Shown here piece after piece: positions 43,213 through 52,025 of a stretch of DNA of 64,000 nt (its first letter is position 1; each line of letters starts with the position of its first letter). Source of the DNA: Amycolatopsis sp. MtRt-6 (lineage in GTDB: Bacteria > Actinomycetota > Actinomycetes > Mycobacteriales > Pseudonocardiaceae); assembly GCF_017308975.1 (NCBI RefSeq), contig NZ_JADWPD010000017.1:1-64000 (forward strand), in the 5' to 3' direction. The notes beneath the pieces are model-generated. The model saw only the letters and a list, made by a program, of their open reading frames with translations, was not told the origin of the DNA and ran no database searches. The translations under genes and the position numbers were made by a program.

Positions 43213-43829
43213 TTGTCCAGCAGCAGGTGCACCGACAGTTCGAGGCGGTTCGCGACGTCGGCCGCCGAGGCGCGGCGGGTGACCCAGGCCACCAGGTTGG
43301 CCATCCAGACGTCGGCGACCACGTGGAAGATGTCGCGGTCGGCCTCGGTCGGCTCGGCGATGCCCATCGCCTTGGCGAACATGTTCTCCATCAGCCGCCC
43401 GACCTGCTCGACCTCGGCGGCGGCGGAGGTGTCGGCGAACATGAACGCGCGCACCATGGCCTCGGTGAGGTGCGGGTCGCGCTGCATCATGCGGGTGTTG
43501 CGGCCGAGCACGAACATCAGCCGCTCGGCGGGCGTCTCGCCCGGGATGGCCTGGCGCTCCAGCTTCTCCTGCGCACGCTCGAACTCGCGGGCCAGCCCGG
43601 AGACGAGCAGGTGGATCTTCGAGGGGAAGTACCGGTACAGCGTGCCGAGGGCGACGTCGGCCTTCTCGGCGACGGCACGCATCTGGACGGCGTCGTAGCC
43701 GCCCTTCGAGGCGAGCGCGAGGGTGGCGTCGATGATCCGGCGGCGGCGGTCGCGCTGGGCGGCCGAGCCGAGTTCGTCGGCACCGATCGCGCTCAGGCCG
43801 TTGCCGCGGGCCTTGGTCTTGCCTGGCAT
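43209..43829 (-). CDS. kstR: KstR, TetR-family repressor of steroid catabolism
   Basis: A 206-residue repressor closely resembling mycobacterial and rhodococcal KstR. ADELGSAAQRDRRRRIIDATL and ASKGGYDAVQMRAVAEKADV, then TLYRYFPSKIHLLVSGLARE and DVWMANLVAWVTRRASAADV, match it segment by segment. The ligand in other species is a 3-oxo-sterol CoA thioester. ATG at 43829 (with GGGGGA seven bases upstream); ATG at 43835 is possible. Two KstR boxes lie in the divergent promoter region to fadE34. This is the same gene order as in Mycobacterium (kstR next to fadE34). Confidence 0.95.
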   Translation of the reverse strand: MPGKTKARGNGLSAIGADELGSAAQRDRRRRIIDATLALASKGGYDAVQMRAVAEKADVALGTLYRYFPSKIHLLVSGLAREFERAQEKLERQAIPGETPAERLMFVLGRNTRMMQRDPHLTEAMVRAFMFADTSAAAEVEQVGRLMENMFAKAMGIAEPTEADRDIFHVVADVWMANLVAWVTRRASAADVANRLELSVHLLLDK

Positions 43830-43847
43830 CGGCATTCCCCCGTCCTT

Positions 43848-43861
43848 CGGAACTTGTTCCA
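43848..43861. promoter_or_regulatory. KstR box 1, near the kstR start
   Basis: cggAACttGTTcca agrees with TNNAACNNGTTNNA except for the first base (13 of 14), and its core GGAAC-TT-GTTCC is fully palindromic. It lies 12-18 bp upstream of kstR, downstream of a TAATCT -10 (minus strand, 43878-43873), so it suits autorepression. Confidence 0.75.
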
Positions 43862-43924
43862 GTTCACGACGTAGATTACCTGTCCTGGCGAACCTCGCGA
43901 CAATTGACCCACTGGCCGGAAAAC

Positions 43925-43938
43925 TGTAACACGTTCTA
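43925..43938. promoter_or_regulatory. KstR box 2, overlapping the fadE34 promoter
   Basis: TgtAACacGTTctA is a perfect match to the published TNNAACNNGTTNNA motif of KstR. Its end overlaps a TACACT -10 (43937-43942) that precedes fadE34 by about 35 bp. Confidence 0.9.
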
Positions 43939-43976
43939 CACTCGCGAGTAGTGTCGCTCATTCGCGAGGAGGCCCC

Positions 43977-46022
43977 ATGCCGGTCGCGCTCACCGAGGAA
44001 CAGCTCGCCCTGGCCGAGGCGATCCACGCCTGGTCCGCGGCGCACCACCCGCGAGAGGCGGTGCGGGCCGGGGCCGGCGCCGGAATTCCCGCGGGCTTCG
44101 CCGGGCTCGGCCTCTTCGGCGTCGCGCTGCCCGAGGCGGCCGGTGGGGCCGGCGGCAGTGTCGCCGACCTCGCCGCCGGGCTCGCCGCGGCGGCGGAAGA
44201 ACTCGTTCCCGGGCCGGTGCTGGGCACCGCGCTCGGCGGCCTCCTGCTCGCCGGCGCCCCCGACGCGAAGGAGCTCCTCCCGGCCCTCGCCGAGGGCGAA
44301 GCCACCGTCGCGGTGCTGCTCGACGCCGTGTCCCTCGAGGACGGCGTCAGCGGGCCCGTCCCCGGCGCGCACCCGGACGCCTGGCTGCTCGTCCCGGTCG
44401 ACGGCGGCCACGTCCTGCTCGCGCCCGGCACGCCCGGCGTGACGGTCGAGCCCCTCGCCGCGTTCGACTTCTCGCGCCCGCTGGCACGCGTCCGGTTCTC
44501 GGGTGTCCGCGCCGAGCCGCTCGCCGTGCCGCCGGTCGCCCCGCTGACGGCGACCCTGGCGGCGGCCGAGGCGGCGGGCGTGGCGCGCCGCTGCCTGACC
44601 GTCGCGGTCGAGTACGCCGGAGTCCGCGAGCAGTTCGGCAAGCCCATCGGGGCGTTCCAGGCGATCAAGCACCTGTGCGCCGAGATGCTCTGCCGCGCCG
44701 AAGCCGCCGAAGCACTGGCCTGGGACGCGGCTTCCGGGCAGCACCCGCTTTCGGTGGCGAGCGCGGCCGTCGTCGCCCTCGACGCGGCCGTCGCCAACGC
44801 CAAGGACTGCGTCCAGGTCCTCGGCGGCATCGGGTTCACCTGGGAGCACGACGCGCACCTGTACCTGCGCCGGGCCGTGGCCCTGCGGCAGTGGCTCGGC
44901 GGGTCGTGGCGGCGGCGGGCGGCGTCGCTGGCGCTGTCGGGGACCGAGCGCGCGTTGAGCATCGACGTCGGTGACGACCCCGCGCTGCGGGAGGAGGTCG
45001 CGCGGATCGCCGCGCTGCCCGCTCGTGACCAGCGGGTCGCCTTGGCCGACGCCGGGTTGCTGGCGCCGCACTGGCCGGCGCCCTACGGCCGGGGTGCCGA
45101 GGCCGCGGAGCAGCTGCGGATCGACGCGGCGCTGGCGGCCGCCGGTGTCCACCGTCCGGACCTGGTGATCGGCGCGTGGGCGGTGCCGACGATCCTCGAG
45201 CACGGCGACGACGAGCAGCGCGCCCGGTTCGCCCGGCCCACCCTGCGCGGCGAGATCACGTGGTGCCAGCTGTTCAGCGAGCCCGGCGCCGGGTCCGACC
45301 TGGCCTCGCTGCGGACCTCGGCGCGGCGCGTCGACGGCGGCTGGCGGCTGTCCGGGCAGAAGGTGTGGACGTCGCTGGCCCGCGAAGCCGACTGGGGCAT
45401 CTGCCTGGCCCGCACCGACCCGGACGCACCCCGGCACAAGGGCATCACGTACTTCCTGGTCGACATGCGCGCCGAGGGCATCACGACGCGGCCGCTGCGT
45501 GAGATCACCGGCGAGGCGGTGTTCAACGAGGTGTTCCTCGACGACGTGTTCGTGCCGGACGCCGACGTCGTCGGCCCGCCGGGCGGCGGCTGGCGCCTCG
45601 CGCGGACCACGCTGGCCAACGAGCGGGTGGCCATCGGCAGCGGGTCGGCGGTCGGCGAGAGCGTGCGAACCCTGGTGTCCACTGTGGACGCATCGGCGCT
45701 GGACGACGTCGCGCTGGACCGGCTCGGTTCCCTGGTGGCCGACGGCGTCGCGGGCTCGGTGCTGGACCTGCGGGCGGCGCTGCGCCGGCTCGCGGGCCAG
45801 GACCCGGGTGCCGAGTCGAGCGTCCGGAAACTGCTCGGGGTGCAGCACCGCCAGGACGTGGCGGAGTTCGCGCTTTCGCTGGCCGGCACGGCCGCCCTGC
45901 TCGCCGACGGCCCGGCCCAGCACGAATTCCTGCTGACCCGCTGCCTGTCGATCGCCGGCGGCACCACGCAGGTCCTGCGGTCCCTCACGGCGGAACGCCT
46001 GCTGGGCCTGCCCCGCGGCTGA
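43977..46022 (+). CDS. fadE34: Fused double acyl-CoA dehydrogenase, FadE34-like
   Basis: A 681-residue protein with two acyl-CoA dehydrogenase domains in tandem: about 1-330 (ending GGIGFTWEHDAHLYLRRA) and about 345-681 (QLFSEPGAGSDLASLRTSAR, QKVWTSLAREADWG, LSIAGGTTQVLRSLTAERLL). Mycobacterial FadE34 (ChsE3), next to kstR, has the same architecture and dehydrogenates the C24 steroid acyl-CoA. That synteny, together with the KstR box, supports the same role. ATG with GCGAGGAGG. Its TGA is the first triplet of repeat array C. Confidence 0.93.
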   Translation: MPVALTEEQLALAEAIHAWSAAHHPREAVRAGAGAGIPAGFAGLGLFGVALPEAAGGAGGSVADLAAGLAAAAEELVPGPVLGTALGGLLLAGAPDAKELLPALAEGEATVAVLLDAVSLEDGVSGPVPGAHPDAWLLVPVDGGHVLLAPGTPGVTVEPLAAFDFSRPLARVRFSGVRAEPLAVPPVAPLTATLAAAEAAGVARRCLTVAVEYAGVREQFGKPIGAFQAIKHLCAEMLCRAEAAEALAWDAASGQHPLSVASAAVVALDAAVANAKDCVQVLGGIGFTWEHDAHLYLRRAVALRQWLGGSWRRRAASLALSGTERALSIDVGDDPALREEVARIAALPARDQRVALADAGLLAPHWPAPYGRGAEAAEQLRIDAALAAAGVHRPDLVIGAWAVPTILEHGDDEQRARFARPTLRGEITWCQLFSEPGAGSDLASLRTSARRVDGGWRLSGQKVWTSLAREADWGICLARTDPDAPRHKGITYFLVDMRAEGITTRPLREITGEAVFNEVFLDDVFVPDADVVGPPGGGWRLARTTLANERVAIGSGSAVGESVRTLVSTVDASALDDVALDRLGSLVADGVAGSVLDLRAALRRLAGQDPGAESSVRKLLGVQHRQDVAEFALSLAGTAALLADGPAQHEFLLTRCLSIAGGTTQVLRSLTAERLLGLPRG

Positions 46023-46083
46023 TGCCCCGCCAATCACGCGTGATGCCCGTCGGATCACGTGTGATGCCCGTCGGTGCACGGGT
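46020..46083. repeat. Repeat array C: 21-bp-period units after fadE34
   Basis: atcacgcgtgatgcccgtcgg (46033-46053) and atcacgtgtgatgcccgtcgg (46054-46074) are adjacent 21-bp copies. They follow a half unit, tgatgccccgcca, whose TGA is the fadE34 stop, and precede a degenerate tgcacgggtggg. Only one orientation is present. The family is the same as arrays A and B. Confidence 0.9.
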
Positions 46084-46166
46084 GGGTTGCGTTGCGCAAC
46101 GGTGCGAACGGTCCGTTCGCGCCGCCGAGGGCAAAACTGTCGGGGTCGTGTTCTAGCGTTGCGGTC

Positions 46167-49100
46167 GTGGAGTTCAGCGCAGACACCCAGGCCACCTACC
46201 TCCCCGCGGATCCCCCGCGGGACGGGGTGCTGGCCCTGTGGGGCGACGACGTGGCCGGCGGGACCACGATCGAGCTCGTGCTGCCCCGCGGAGCCAAGTT
46301 CGCGCGGACGAAGGTCGAGGCCGAGCTGGTCCCGCTGGAGCGGGCGCTGCCACGGCTGTTGTCGGTGGGGGAGGAGGCCAGCCCGGCGGTGGCGGCGTGG
46401 TCGGCGGCCGTCAACGCGGGGGTGAACCTCGTCGCGCGGGGCCGGCTGCGCCCCGCTGCTTCACCGGGCGGGGCGGCGGCCTGGCGGATCGGCCCGCTGG
46501 ACGCCGCCGACGAGGAGCTGCTGCGCGGGCTGGCCGGCGCCCTGCCACCGGAGGCGTACGCGCTGCCGTTGACGGGGCTGAAACGGATCCGCCTGCACTC
46601 GCCGGATTCCCTGGTCCGCGCCCTCTGGGACGCGACGGCCGACCTGCTGGTCCGCAGCCCGGCGGCCCCGGTCGGCGCGGGCGACCCGGCGTTCGCGGCC
46701 CGCGAACCGGCCCTGCTGGGCCCGGACGGCGCGGCGTGGCTCGAGGAACTGGAGGCCCGCGAACCCGGCGGCGTCCAGGTGCTGCTGCGGATCGAAGGCC
46801 TGGCCGACGATTCGTTCGCCGGCGTGCTGGCGGTCCGCAGCATGGCGGAGCCGAGCCTGGTGGTGGAGGCGGCCACGCTGTGGGACGCCCCCGACGCGGT
46901 CTTGAACCGCCTCGGCGACCAGGTGGAGACGCAGTTGCTGCTCGGCCTGCGCCGCGGCGCCCGGGCGTGGGCACCGCTGGGCCGGGTGCTGGCCCAGGCG
47001 ACGCCCGCTTCGCTGCCGTTGTCCGACGAAGAGGTGGTCGACCTGCTCACCGACGGCGCCCGAGAACTGGGCGGCGCCGGCATCGAGGTGCTCTGGTCGA
47101 AGGGCCTGTTCGCGGGCGAGGTGAAGGCGAAGGCGAGCGCAACCCAGGCGCCGGCGAGCGTCACGGAGGCGGAGTTCGCGCTGAGGTCGCTGCTGGAGTT
47201 CCGCTGGCAGCTCAGCCTGGGCGGCGAGCAGCTGACGGAGGCGGAGGTGGCGGCGCTGGCCGAAGCCAAGCGGCCCCTGGTCCGCCTGCGCGGCCAATGG
47301 GTGCGCGTCGACCCGCAGCTGCTGGCCCGGGTTCGTGGGCGCACCCGCAAGCTGGAGGCGGGCGAGGCCCTGGCGGCGGCGTTGACGGGCGAGCTGGAGG
47401 TCGACGGCGAGCGGGTGGAGTTCGCGGCACCGCCGGCCCTGGGCGGGCTGGCATCGCGGATCCGGGACCGCGCGGAGTCCGTGGTGGAGCCACCACCGGG
47501 ATTGCGGGCGACGCTGAGGCCGTACCAGCAGGCGGGACTGTCCTGGCTGGCCACGATGACGGGGCTGGGATTGGGCGCCTGCCTGGCCGACGACATGGGC
47601 CTGGGCAAGACGATCCAGCTGATAGCCCTCCACTTGCACCGGCGCGAGCTGGCAAGGGCGGAGGAGCCGAGGTGGGGCCCGGCCGAGGCAGCCGAGCTGC
47701 CATCGCAATCCGGCGAGGCCGGCCGGCGGGCGGTCGAGCCGCTGTCGGGGGTCGAGCTTGCTGCGGCCGAGCCGCCGTCATCTGGCGAGTCCGTCGCGGC
47801 CGGCGGCAGGGCAGCGCCTGCCCCTGGCGGTCCGCCCGCCGATGGCGAGGTGACGCCCCCGAGCAGCGAGTCCCGGCTGGTCGGCCGGGGCGTGCTGCCC
47901 GGCGACGCCGAGCTTTCTTCTCGCGGCGAGTCCCGGCCGTCCGGCCGCGGCGTGCCGCCCAGCGACGCCGAGCTTTCCGCCCGCGCCGAGCCTCAGCCGC
48001 CCGGCCGCGGCGTGCTGCCCGGCGACCCCGAGTTTTCCTCCCACGGCGAGCCCCAGCCGCCTGGCCACCACGTGCCATCCGCCGGTGCCGAGCCGCCGCC
48101 GGCCGAGTCCCCGCGAGCCGGCGGCGGGCCGACCCTCGTCCTCTGCCCCACCTCCCTCCTCGGCAACTGGGAGCGCGAGTTCGCCCGCTTCGCCCCCGAA
48201 ATCCCCGTCCGCCGGTTCCACGGCGGCGGCCGTCACCTCGACGACCTCGCCCCCGACGAGGTCGTCCTCGCCACCTACGGCGTCCTCCGCCGCGACCGCG
48301 AAACCCTGTCCGAAGTGGACTGGGGGCTCGTCGCCGCCGATGAGGCGCAGCACGTCAAGAACCCGCTCTCCGCCACCGCCAAGGAACTGCGCAAGATTCC
48401 CGCGCAGGCCAAGGTCGCCCTCACCGGCACGCCCGTCGAGAACCGGCTCACCGAGCTGTGGTCCATTGTGGACTGGACAACCCCCGGCCTGCTCGGCCCG
48501 CTCGACCGCTTCCGCCGCACCGTCGCGCGGCCGATCGAACGCGACCGCGACAAGGCCGTCACCGAGCGGCTGGCCGCCACCGTCCGGCCGTTCCTGCTGC
48601 GGCGGCGCAAGTCCGACCCCGACATCGCCCCGGAACTGCCGGCCAAGACCGAGACCGACCGGTTCGTCCCGCTCACCGCCGAGCAGACCACGCTCTACGA
48701 AGCCGTCGTGCGCGAAAACCTCGCCGAAATCCGGGAAAAGCAGGGCGTCGAACGGCGCGGGCAGGTGCTGCGGCTGCTCACCGAGCTCAAGCAGATCTGC
48801 AACCACCCCGCGCAGTTCCTCAAAGAACCGCACGGCGCGCTCACCGGCCGCTCCGGCAAGCTCGCCGCGTTCGAGGAACTCCTCGACGTCATCCTCGACG
48901 AAGGCGAAAGCGTCCTGGTCTTCAGCCAGTACGTCCAGCTCTGCCGCCTGCTCGAACGGCGCCTCACCGATCGTGGCCTGCCCACCGAACTGCTCTCCGG
49001 CGACAGCTCCCCGGCGAAACGGCAGGACATGGTCGACCGGTTCCAGGCCGGCGAGATCCCCGTGTTCCTGCTCTCGCTCAAGGCGGGCGGCGTCGGGCTC

Positions 49101-49373
49101 AACCTCACCCGGGCCACCCACGTCATCCACTACGACCGCTGGTGGAACCCGGCGGTGGAAGACCAGGCCACCGACCGCGCGTACCGGATCGGGCAGGACA
49201 GGCCGGTCCAGGTGCACCGGCTGATCGCCGAGGGCACCCTCGAAGAGCGGATCGCGCAGGTCCTCGAAAAGAAACGGGGCCTCGCCGAGTCGATCGTCGG
49301 CGCCGGGGAGGACTGGATCACCGAACTGTCCGACGACGAGCTCGCCGACCTCGTCCGGCTCGGGAGCGGGTGA
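46167..49373 (+). CDS. SNF2/Swi2-family helicase with a repeat-bearing insertion
   Basis: A 1068-residue ATP-dependent DNA translocase. N-terminal 440 residues form the SNF2-associated region. The ATPase core has motif I ADDMGLGKT (about 473-481), motif Ia TLVLCPTSLLGNWEREF, motif II DEAQH (about 724) and motifs V-VI LLSLKAGGVGLNLTRAT and QATDRAYRIGQ. About 155 residues between motifs I and Ia (47650-48120) are an extra Pro/Ser/Gly/Glu-rich segment carrying three 20-residue repeats, not seen in ordinary SNF2 proteins. GTG at 46167. The SWIM gene starts on its stop codon (TGATG). Role in DNA repair or recombination is likely but unproven. Confidence 0.9.
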   Translation: MEFSADTQATYLPADPPRDGVLALWGDDVAGGTTIELVLPRGAKFARTKVEAELVPLERALPRLLSVGEEASPAVAAWSAAVNAGVNLVARGRLRPAASPGGAAAWRIGPLDAADEELLRGLAGALPPEAYALPLTGLKRIRLHSPDSLVRALWDATADLLVRSPAAPVGAGDPAFAAREPALLGPDGAAWLEELEAREPGGVQVLLRIEGLADDSFAGVLAVRSMAEPSLVVEAATLWDAPDAVLNRLGDQVETQLLLGLRRGARAWAPLGRVLAQATPASLPLSDEEVVDLLTDGARELGGAGIEVLWSKGLFAGEVKAKASATQAPASVTEAEFALRSLLEFRWQLSLGGEQLTEAEVAALAEAKRPLVRLRGQWVRVDPQLLARVRGRTRKLEAGEALAAALTGELEVDGERVEFAAPPALGGLASRIRDRAESVVEPPPGLRATLRPYQQAGLSWLATMTGLGLGACLADDMGLGKTIQLIALHLHRRELARAEEPRWGPAEAAELPSQSGEAGRRAVEPLSGVELAAAEPPSSGESVAAGGRAAPAPGGPPADGEVTPPSSESRLVGRGVLPGDAELSSRGESRPSGRGVPPSDAELSARAEPQPPGRGVLPGDPEFSSHGEPQPPGHHVPSAGAEPPPAESPRAGGGPTLVLCPTSLLGNWEREFARFAPEIPVRRFHGGGRHLDDLAPDEVVLATYGVLRRDRETLSEVDWGLVAADEAQHVKNPLSATAKELRKIPAQAKVALTGTPVENRLTELWSIVDWTTPGLLGPLDRFRRTVARPIERDRDKAVTERLAATVRPFLLRRRKSDPDIAPELPAKTETDRFVPLTAEQTTLYEAVVRENLAEIREKQGVERRGQVLRLLTELKQICNHPAQFLKEPHGALTGRSGKLAAFEELLDVILDEGESVLVFSQYVQLCRLLERRLTDRGLPTELLSGDSSPAKRQDMVDRFQAGEIPVFLLSLKAGGVGLNLTRATHVIHYDRWWNPAVEDQATDRAYRIGQDRPVQVHRLIAEGTLEERIAQVLEKKRGLAESIVGAGEDWITELSDDELADLVRLGSG
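47881..48060 (+). repeat. Three in-frame 60-bp tandem repeats inside the SNF2 gene
   Basis: Units at 47881-47940, 47941-48000 and 48001-48060 encode 20-residue blocks GRGVLPGDAELSSRGESRPS and relatives; a degenerate fourth starts at 48061 (GHHVPSAG). Being a multiple of three, the repeats can expand or shrink without breaking the helicase frame. Confidence 0.95.
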
Positions 49374-50533
49374 TGCCACCGAGGCGGAACTTCGGCACGA
49401 CGTGGTGGGGCCGCGCCTGGGTCGATGCCCTCGAACAACGCGCGAAGCTCGACCCGAACCGGCTGCCCCGCGGACGGACGTACGCGCGCAAGGGCACCGT
49501 CAGCGAGCTGCACTTCGGCGCCGGCGAGATGACGGCGAGGGTGCGCGGCAGCCGCCCGACGCCGTACAAGGTCACGATCACGATGCGCACCTTCACCGAA
49601 GGCGAATGGGACACGCTGCTCGGCGTGGTCGGCACCCGCCTCGGCCACGCGGCGGCGCTGCTCGACGGCGAACTGCCGGGCGCGCTCACCGAACAGGCGC
49701 GCGAAGCGGGCGTCGACCTGCTGCCAGGCCCGGGCGACCTGCGGCCGCGGTGCTCATGCCCGGATTCGGCGAACCCGTGCAAGCACGTCGCCGCGGTGTA
49801 CTACCTGGTCGCCGACGAGGTCGACCGCGACCCGTTCACGCTGTTCCTGCTGCGCGGCCGCCCACGCGCGGACGTCCTGGCCGAGCTGCGGGCCCGCCGC
49901 TCGCCGGCCCGCGGCGAGAAACCGAAGCTCCCGAAACGCGCGGACGAAGGCCTGACACCCCGCGCGGCCTACGCGCGACGCCCGGGCGCGATCCCGCCCT
50001 TGCCCCCGCCGCCGCGAGTCCCGGGGCCGCCGGCGGTCCTGGACCTCGACCCACCCCCGGCCACGGGCTGGACGGCGGCGGCGCTGTCGGCCCTCGCGGC
50101 GGACGCGGCCTCCCTGGCCCGCGACCTCCTGGCCATCGGTCCGACGGCGGCAGAGCTGACGTTCGAGGAAGACCTGGCCCGCCGCGCTGCGGGCCGTTCC
50201 GGCACCGAAATCACCACCCTGGCCACGGCGGCAGCTGTGTCCCCGCGCGATCTGGCCCGCTGGGCCGAAGCCTGGCGCGAAGCCGGCCGCGGTGGCTTGG
50301 CCGCACTGCGCGAAAGCTGGCAACCCGGCCCGGGTCCGCTCGCCGAAGCGCAGGAAATCCTGGCCGATGCGGGTCTGCCGGGTAAGCCGAAAGTCTGGCG
50401 AAACCGTTTGACGCATGGAGAACTGCAACTGCGCTTCGGTCGTGACGCGCGTTGGTACCGCTTCGTCCGTAAGGGTACGGAGTGGTGCCTCGACGGCCCA
50501 TCGGCGGTTAGTCCGCTGGATCTTGTTTATTGA
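49373..50533 (+). CDS. SWIM zinc-finger protein
   Basis: A 386-residue protein. RNFGTTWWGRAWVDALE and ARKGTVSELHFGAGEMTARV begin the conserved N-domain. The SWIM zinc finger is CSCPDSANPCKHVAAVYY (CxC...CxH). The rest is Pro- and Ala-rich with a helix-turn-helix-like VSPRDLARWAEAWREAG near the end. Such proteins are typically encoded next to SNF2 helicases and probably bind DNA with them. ATG overlaps the helicase stop. A hairpin follows about 40 bp after the stop. Confidence 0.9.
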   Translation: MPPRRNFGTTWWGRAWVDALEQRAKLDPNRLPRGRTYARKGTVSELHFGAGEMTARVRGSRPTPYKVTITMRTFTEGEWDTLLGVVGTRLGHAAALLDGELPGALTEQAREAGVDLLPGPGDLRPRCSCPDSANPCKHVAAVYYLVADEVDRDPFTLFLLRGRPRADVLAELRARRSPARGEKPKLPKRADEGLTPRAAYARRPGAIPPLPPPPRVPGPPAVLDLDPPPATGWTAAALSALAADAASLARDLLAIGPTAAELTFEEDLARRAAGRSGTEITTLATAAAVSPRDLARWAEAWREAGRGGLAALRESWQPGPGPLAEAQEILADAGLPGKPKVWRNRLTHGELQLRFGRDARWYRFVRKGTEWCLDGPSAVSPLDLVY

Positions 50534-50574
50534 CCCACGCGTTTCGGGTTTTCCATTGGGTGGCTGGGTTTCAT

Positions 50575-50654
50575 GCACGGCTTCGCCGTGGCGTGGGAAA
50601 TCGGCGCTCCAGGGGTTGCGTCGCGTCGTGGGTTGGCAGCGCCGATTCCCCACG
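50575..50654. repeat. Hairpin plus 17-bp inverted repeat between SWIM and HNH genes
   Basis: cacggcttcgccgtg (50575-50589) is a tight hairpin, suited to terminate the SNF2-SWIM transcript. Then cgtgggaaatcggcgct (50592-50608) pairs with agcgccgattccccacg (50638-50654), 16 of 17 positions, around a 29-nt loop. The surrounding 235 bp are less GC-rich than the genes. Confidence 0.8.
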
Positions 50655-50768
50655 CTTCGGTTGCCCTGCCGGACTTTCCGGTGTTCTCGGGTGCGGACAG
50701 CGGCTTTACCTTTTGTTCCCACCGTATCGAGTGATGACCCTGTGTTCGATCGCCGGTAGCTTGGAGAC

Positions 50769-51998
50769 ATGACCAACGACGCGACCCAGTCCCCCGAGGC
50801 GGTGGCTCTCGTCGACCGCCTCGGCGAACTTGTCGCGCGCATGCGGTCCGCCGAGGCCGAACTTGGCGCGGTGCTGGTGGAAATCGAGCAGCGGGGTGTG
50901 ATGGAGCTGTTCGGCTACCGCTCCGCCGCCCGGCTTATGGAGCACCTCGCCGATGAGCCGAAGCCGGCTACGGAACGGTTGATCAAACGCGCCCGTCTGC
51001 TCAACCCCGGCCGGAATCTCGACGGCAGTCCCATTCCTGCCTTGGCTCCCGCGACCGGTGTTGCTGCTCGGGCGGGGCGGTTGAGCAACCCGATGATCGA
51101 CGTGATCACCTCGGTGCTGGCCCAGGTTCCGCCCGAGCATTGCGTGAGCGCCGAGGCCACCCTGCTGGCATTCGCTGAGGAGGCCGGGCACAAGCAGGTC
51201 GCCGCCCTCGGTGCCCGCATCCTCGCCCACCTCGTCCCCGACGGGCCCGCCCCCGACGACACCGAACCCGTGGTTCCCACCCGGGAGCTGTTCCTGCGCC
51301 GCAAAAGAACCGGGATCTGGGAGCTGAGTGGCCGGTTCGATGATGAGACCGGCACCCGCGCCCACGCATTGTTGGATGCTTTGGCCGAGCGTCGCACCGG
51401 GGATGAGGGTCCCGACTTCCGCACCGCCCCGCAGCGTTACGGGGATGCGTTCTCCGATGCCGTCGACCTGGCTCTGAATTCTCCGGAGTTGCCGATGCAG
51501 GCCGGGGAACGAGCCCACGTCATGGTCGCCGTGTCGTTGGAGGACCTGAAGTCCGGTGTTGGCAAGGCGACCCTTGGCGATACCGGGACGATGACGGCGG
51601 CCGAAGCGCGGGTGCATGCCTGCGACGCAATGATCATCCCCGCCGTGCTGGGCGACAAGAGCGAACCGCTAAATCTCGGTCGCCTCCGCCGTCTGATCTC
51701 CGCCGGGTTGCGTCGAGCGTTGTTCCTCCGGGATCGGGGTTGTGCGTTCCCGGGGTGTCATCGTCCGCCCCGGCATTGTCAAGGTCATCACATCCGGCAC
51801 TGGGCAGACGGCGGCCCCACCGATCTCACCAACCTGGTGCTGATGTGCGCCCACCATCACCGGTTGCTGCACCGCTCGGGCTGGGAAGTCCGCATCGGCG
51901 CCGACGGCCTCCCCGAATTCCTCCCACCAGTGTTCATCGACCCACGCCGAAAGCCCAGGCGCAACAATCTCCACGAACCACTGCCATTCGCAGCCTGA
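50769..51998 (+). CDS. HNH endonuclease with DUF222 domain
   Basis: A 409-residue protein of the DUF222/13E12 type that occurs in many copies in actinomycete genomes. The N-terminal two thirds are DUF222 (helical, LVDRLGELVARMRSAEAELG at the start). The HNH nuclease at the end has DRGCAFPGCHRPPRHCQGHHIRHWADGG and LMCAHHHRLLH, with all expected His/Asn/Cys ligands. ATG preceded by no strong ribosome site. It is a free-standing gene with lower GC, and may be a mobile or domesticated homing-type element. Its target is unknown. Confidence 0.93.
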   Translation: MTNDATQSPEAVALVDRLGELVARMRSAEAELGAVLVEIEQRGVMELFGYRSAARLMEHLADEPKPATERLIKRARLLNPGRNLDGSPIPALAPATGVAARAGRLSNPMIDVITSVLAQVPPEHCVSAEATLLAFAEEAGHKQVAALGARILAHLVPDGPAPDDTEPVVPTRELFLRRKRTGIWELSGRFDDETGTRAHALLDALAERRTGDEGPDFRTAPQRYGDAFSDAVDLALNSPELPMQAGERAHVMVAVSLEDLKSGVGKATLGDTGTMTAAEARVHACDAMIIPAVLGDKSEPLNLGRLRRLISAGLRRALFLRDRGCAFPGCHRPPRHCQGHHIRHWADGGPTDLTNLVLMCAHHHRLLHRSGWEVRIGADGLPEFLPPVFIDPRRKPRRNNLHEPLPFAA

Positions 51999-52025
51999 AC
52001 ACGGGAAAGGCCCGCAGCCACACGG

